This document shows, piece by piece, positions 60,413-64,000 of a DNA stretch of 64,000 nucleotides. The notes below the pieces were generated by a model, which worked only from the letters and a program-made list of their open reading frames with translations, ran no database searches and was not told where the DNA came from. Source of the stretch: Holothuria scabra. Taxonomy: Eukaryota > Echinodermata > Holothuroidea > Aspidochirotida > Holothuriidae. Location: assembly GCA_037179385.1 (NCBI GenBank), contig CM074187.1:17237450-17301449 (forward strand), given 5' to 3'. Both the position numbers and the translations under genes were made by a program. How positions within the stretch are numbered: the first letter of the stretch is position 1; every line of letters starts with the position of its first letter.

Positions 60413-60597
60413 CAGTGGCGTAGCCACGGGGAGGGTTTTGGGGGTTAGAACCCCCCATGACCCAACCTTGCAATGCAAAAACACCTTAAAAAAGCGGTTT
60501 TTTCTCTCTATCCTTAGACTTTTCCTTCATATCGTGACCCCACCCCTCCATGACATCAAAACCCTCCCCGTGACACAATCCTGGCTACGCGCCTGTA
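60413..60597 (-). mobile_element. Short MITE, copy 2 (inverted relative to copy 1)
   Basis: CAGTGGCGTAGCCACGG at the left, CCTGGCTACGCGCCTG at the right. The body, read on the minus strand, matches 54793-54963 (AAAAGTCTAAGGATAG, TTGCATTGCAAGGTTGGG). Confidence 0.82.
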
Positions 60598-61253
60598 TAG
60601 GGATAGTTTTGCCGAAACGTATCTTCATGTTTTATACCCACTAATGAATGTTGTCGCTGTGCTAAGTTAAATGCTTCCACACCAAGCGTGATTATAAGCT
60701 TACAAAATACACAGACTGACATTTAATTCACCCTCCCGGCCAATAAAAGATGTTACAAAAGGCGCAACAATAATTGTAGCGGAAATAGCCCTCTTATTGT
60801 CGGGGATAGTTGTCAATATATACAATAAAAAGAGTTTATAAAGATACCAAAAATAGCTCCCACAACATTTTTCAAAATCATTTGAAGAGAACATTCAGGT
60901 TAAAATAATATAAAACTGTTTTCATAGTGGTAATGGCTTAAGAGTTTTAATGATCAGTTTTCATTAATGGCTATTTCTGACACTGCACGACAATCCCATG
61001 AAAATGCTCATTTCTGTACTTTCGTGGTCTCAAAAGCCAGAAAATTGCATCTAATAAGCCTAGGTTCATGCTACTCTTATTTATTACCTTTGCCCCCCTG
61101 TATAAGATTGCTTGCTTTTTGGCTCTAGCAGGTTTAATAGTTATCTTCACAAAGTAGCCCATTATTACATTAAAATCTTAAATCGAGACCTGACAATAAC
61201 ACAAAATAGAATGACCGCCTTCATACTAAAATGTGAAAGATAGGGATCGAAAC
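60598..61253. other. No gene seen
   Basis: AT-rich, no recognised feature. Confidence 0.5.
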
Positions 61254-61547
61254 ATGGGCGTCCGCAGGTAGGAGCAAGGAGGAAACTTGCCCTCCTCTGA
61301 AAAATAAAAAAACTGAAAAATTGAATAAAACATTTAGAAAAAGACGAAGAAAAGTTAACATCAACATTTCTCAACAGTTCACTCAGTGTTTTCCCTATTT
61401 ATATGCGGTAAAATAGGCTTTATAAGAAAAACCACTTCCAGCGATCAGAGAGGTATTTTGGGCCAAAATTTTCTTGCGCTTGGCGCCAACTCATGGTGGC
61501 GCGGAGCTTCCCCCCCCCCCCCCGAATTTTCTTCTGCGGAGGCCCAT
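61254..61547. mobile_element. About 294-bp MITE with ATGGGCGTCCGCAG ends
   Basis: Left ATGGGCGTCCGCAG and right CTGCGGAGGCCCAT are inverted with one mismatch. There is a poly-C run before the right end. The phrase GGCGCCAACTCATGGTGGCG inside recurs in altered form near 51870 and 53040. Confidence 0.7.
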
Positions 61548-62156
61548 GGGTAGAAAATTTAAACATGTTTTAATAGAAAAACTTTCTGAGGAGAAATGAC
61601 AAAATAGTCTTCTACCAGGTGCGGAAAATCAAATGGAAAGTCTGAAAACCCGGGGCTTCGATCGTGCTGAGGCTCAGGGTATTAACTCCTTCGAAGCGCG
61701 GCAAGCGCCCCTGTAGACCATTTTCGCCCCCTCTGACCGAAAGCCTAGCTCCTCCACTGCATATACTCTGAACAAAGCGCAACGGCAGAAGGTTCCATTT
61801 TACATGTGGAAATGATGGCTTCGATTCTACATGGTTATTTACAAGTTACCTCATTAAGCAGCGGACAAACTTTTTAGATTGTTGTGCATAGTCCTATTGT
61901 CACTATACCTATAGCATTCCATCATGCATGAAGTTGCTAAATGAATAGTTAACCTTTAGTTTACTTTTATATCCAAAAAATTGTTTGATCACAGATTTTG
62001 ATCGATGGTTATTGACAAGTAGCACTGTACGGTGACTTGCATTTCATAAAGAGACAAAACAGGACACGAAACCCTACGATCCCTCAGTGTTCTGTCTAAA
62101 CAAAGTCCTAGATAAACGCATTAACTATTAACACACCTCATCTGTACATGTGAATC
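61548..62156. other. Intergenic, upstream of the esterase-like exon
   Basis: No gene seen. GC-rich repeat-like stretch at about 61645-61760, then AT-rich. Confidence 0.5.
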
Positions 62157-62164
62157 TATAAAAT
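62157..62164 (+). promoter_or_regulatory. Possible TATA box
   Basis: CTATAAAAT lies about 85 bp before the start codon at 62247, a suitable distance for a promoter with a short 5' UTR. Position only, no other element identified. Confidence 0.4.
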
Positions 62165-62246
62165 TATAAGAGGTTATAGTTCCCTTACTCTGTAGTGAGC
62201 TAAGAAAGCCATAACTTGTTGTAATTCTCTCATAGTAGCCCTAAAG

Positions 62247-62411
62247 ATGGCTCCCGAAAAGTATGTCATTGTTTTCATTCAAATAACTTTATTAGCTGCA
62301 TTGTGTTCCTCAATACAAGTGGAAGTTGAACAAGGATGGCTACTTGGTGAGACAATCAACTTTGTTGAGGATGAGTTCATTTATGTTAACACTTCTGTCA
62401 ACGTTTTTAAG
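62247..62411 (+). CDS. First coding exon of a secreted protein, probably type-B carboxylesterase/cholinesterase-like
   Basis: 55 codons, then donor gtaaac in phase 0. Residues 1-23 form a signal peptide: a short charged start, then the hydrophobic stretch YVIVFIQITLLAALCSS. The mature part reads VEVEQGWLLGETINFV and ends TSVNVFK. In type-B carboxylesterases the N-terminal strands have the pattern 'G-x-x-x-G', about 20 residues, then 'V-x-x-F-x-GIPYA'. The exon stops exactly where GIPYA-PP would begin. That next block is not found up to 64000, so the gene would continue past the right edge. Downstream of the donor the frame stops within 23 codons, which supports an intron. The call rests on a short stretch, and another secreted protein is possible. 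Confidence 0.5.
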
Positions 62412-64000
62412 GTAAACCAAACTTCTTTCACTTTCTATACCACGGGAACCACAGCTGTATGCTGTTGCCCACTAAGTTAGCGGCAAATGCTTGCAACAAC
62501 TATAGCGACTCGGTTTACGACCTAGACAATGAGTCTTACTGTCGCAATTCAGTTCGCACCGTCGGGGTGTTGCGACAACTTCTCTTTTTCCAAGTGAAGA
62601 TTAGAGCTTATCTAGTTTTCCTTGTTGTTTCAGGGAAGCTGAATGAATGTTCGTTTTTGTATGGAATAGAGTCAAACTCGTGGTACATCTAGAGGCCCCG
62701 TAATTGATTACAACTCAATTTGTTCTACGGTCATTGTCATAGTATACAGATACCATCGTTTTTCGTTCACATGTTTCCAGTATTTTTAAAATCACTGAGC
62801 ACCATAGTTATGTGACAATAAACTCTACCGCTTGACGTAGATATTACCAGGCCCTTTACACTAAGTATACCCATACAGACACACACAACATAAAGGACAA
62901 CACGCTTGCATATCCAATTTCATATATTCGTTTTGATGTAGGCTACTGTATCCGGCAGTCACACACCTTATCCTCAAGGACGTAGGTGGCCGGTTTTTTG
63001 AATGGTGCTTTTTCTGAAAAGTTTGTTCGAACAAACACAAAACAAAGGGCTACATAAAGATTCCCAAAAATATTGTATATTTATATATTTGCCAGAGACG
63101 TTGTGTAATCTTTATGTATCTTTTTATCTTTGTGCTGTAATTTTAAATCGATTTAACGTTGCAATGTAGTGAGTATAGCAATGGGCTTGAGACAAAGGGG
63201 GCCGGGGGGGGGGGCAACTACAGGCTAGCTAGGAAAACAATGAAAGCAACGGTGATAAATGTCCTTGATCCCTTAATTTTAGGGGACTAACTCCCCCTAT
63301 TAGCTGGCTGCAGATGGTTTCATCGTTCAGTGATGGCGTCGGTAGAGGACCGTCAGACAAAATCTAGAAAAGCAAAAACTAGATTTATATTATTAAGTTT
63401 CAGTTACCATTGTGATAAATGAGACTGTGTCTGAAGATGCAGGGCGTCATGATGTTTCTAAACACTAAGTTTATCTGCCTAACTCAAACTTCCGCGCAGT
63501 TTATACAACTAAAGGCCGGTTTATACTTTAATGTAGCCTAACAGTGATTAATTGAACACGGTTAGACATGTTCATGATTAGCCAGGGAGAGAAAGAGATG
63601 GTCAAATATGGTTCTAATAGCTTTAAAGCACGTGAAAATTATAGGATATACAGTAACCTTACTTCTCATTAGAGATAATACCTCAGTCAAAATTTCGAAA
63701 AATATCTTAACAAATTTGCTTAAATGATTAAGAGTTACGTGGCCAAAAAATCAGTTAATTGTGGCGAGAGAGAACGTTATAACTGTCACAACTAATTGTT
63801 GCAATTGTTCATTAGACTCACTGCTACGTAAATTTCATGTTATTGATGTCAAATTTGCAATGATAAATTACTTATTGACCGATTGACGTGGAAGGACGTC
63901 CAAATAAATATTAACGAGCATATTCAAATTGGTCAGGTTTGTAAAACCTGTCACTTTGATTATGCATTATTCATCCATACTTAATTGAAACTGTTCATAA
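62412..64000 (+). other. Presumed intron 1 of the esterase-like gene, or intergenic
   Basis: No second exon seen. A poly-G run lies near 63205. A 77-codon frame at 62459-62692 has no recognisable motif. Confidence 0.4.

Overview
This is eukaryotic DNA, not bacterial. Coding sequence is sparse and split into short exons with GT-AG borders. The rest is satellite DNA, transposon relics, microsatellites and long poly-C/poly-G runs. The mix of L2-type and CR1-type LINEs, hAT-like elements, foldback elements and a tRNA-derived SINE-like sequence fits a marine invertebrate deuterostome. An echinoderm such as a sea cucumber is my best guess, but it rests on general appearance and no diagnostic gene was seen.

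Layout. 1-11008 is a large tandem structure: satellite array A, unique block U1, satellite array B, block U2. The satellite monomer is 156 bp and forms a 780-bp (5 x 156) higher-order repeat in array B. U1 and U2 are near-identical copies; U1 carries a 703-bp transposon with a target duplication that U2 lacks. 11009-17316 has no host gene that I can see, but holds a broken L2-like LINE (about 14272-15800).

17317-36937 (minus strand) is the one well-supported host gene. It is an aldo-keto reductase of the AKR1 type with six exons that join in frame (25+56+39+26+40+35 residues plus 2 bases). It has the full Asp/Tyr/Lys/His catalytic tetrad. The last third of the protein is not found in the window. 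Its introns hold a SINE-like relic, a hAT-like element with 8-bp target duplications, a decayed second copy of exon 2, a 5'-truncated CR1-like LINE inside another inverted-terminus element, LTR-like sequences and a 945-bp foldback element.

37089-49975 starts about 150 bp upstream of the reductase start codon. It is a tandem array of four 2.8-3.5 kb units separated and bounded by five copies of a 475-bp inverted-terminus element. Flank and internal variants indicate that the array grew by unequal recombination between two element copies. Every unit carries the same perfect 30-bp-stem hairpin.

49976-62246 has no gene that I recognise. It contains several short transposons, foldbacks and a pre-miRNA-like hairpin. 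At 62247-62411 (plus strand) lies the first coding exon of a secreted protein, probably a type-B carboxylesterase/cholinesterase relative, whose remaining exons would lie past the right edge.
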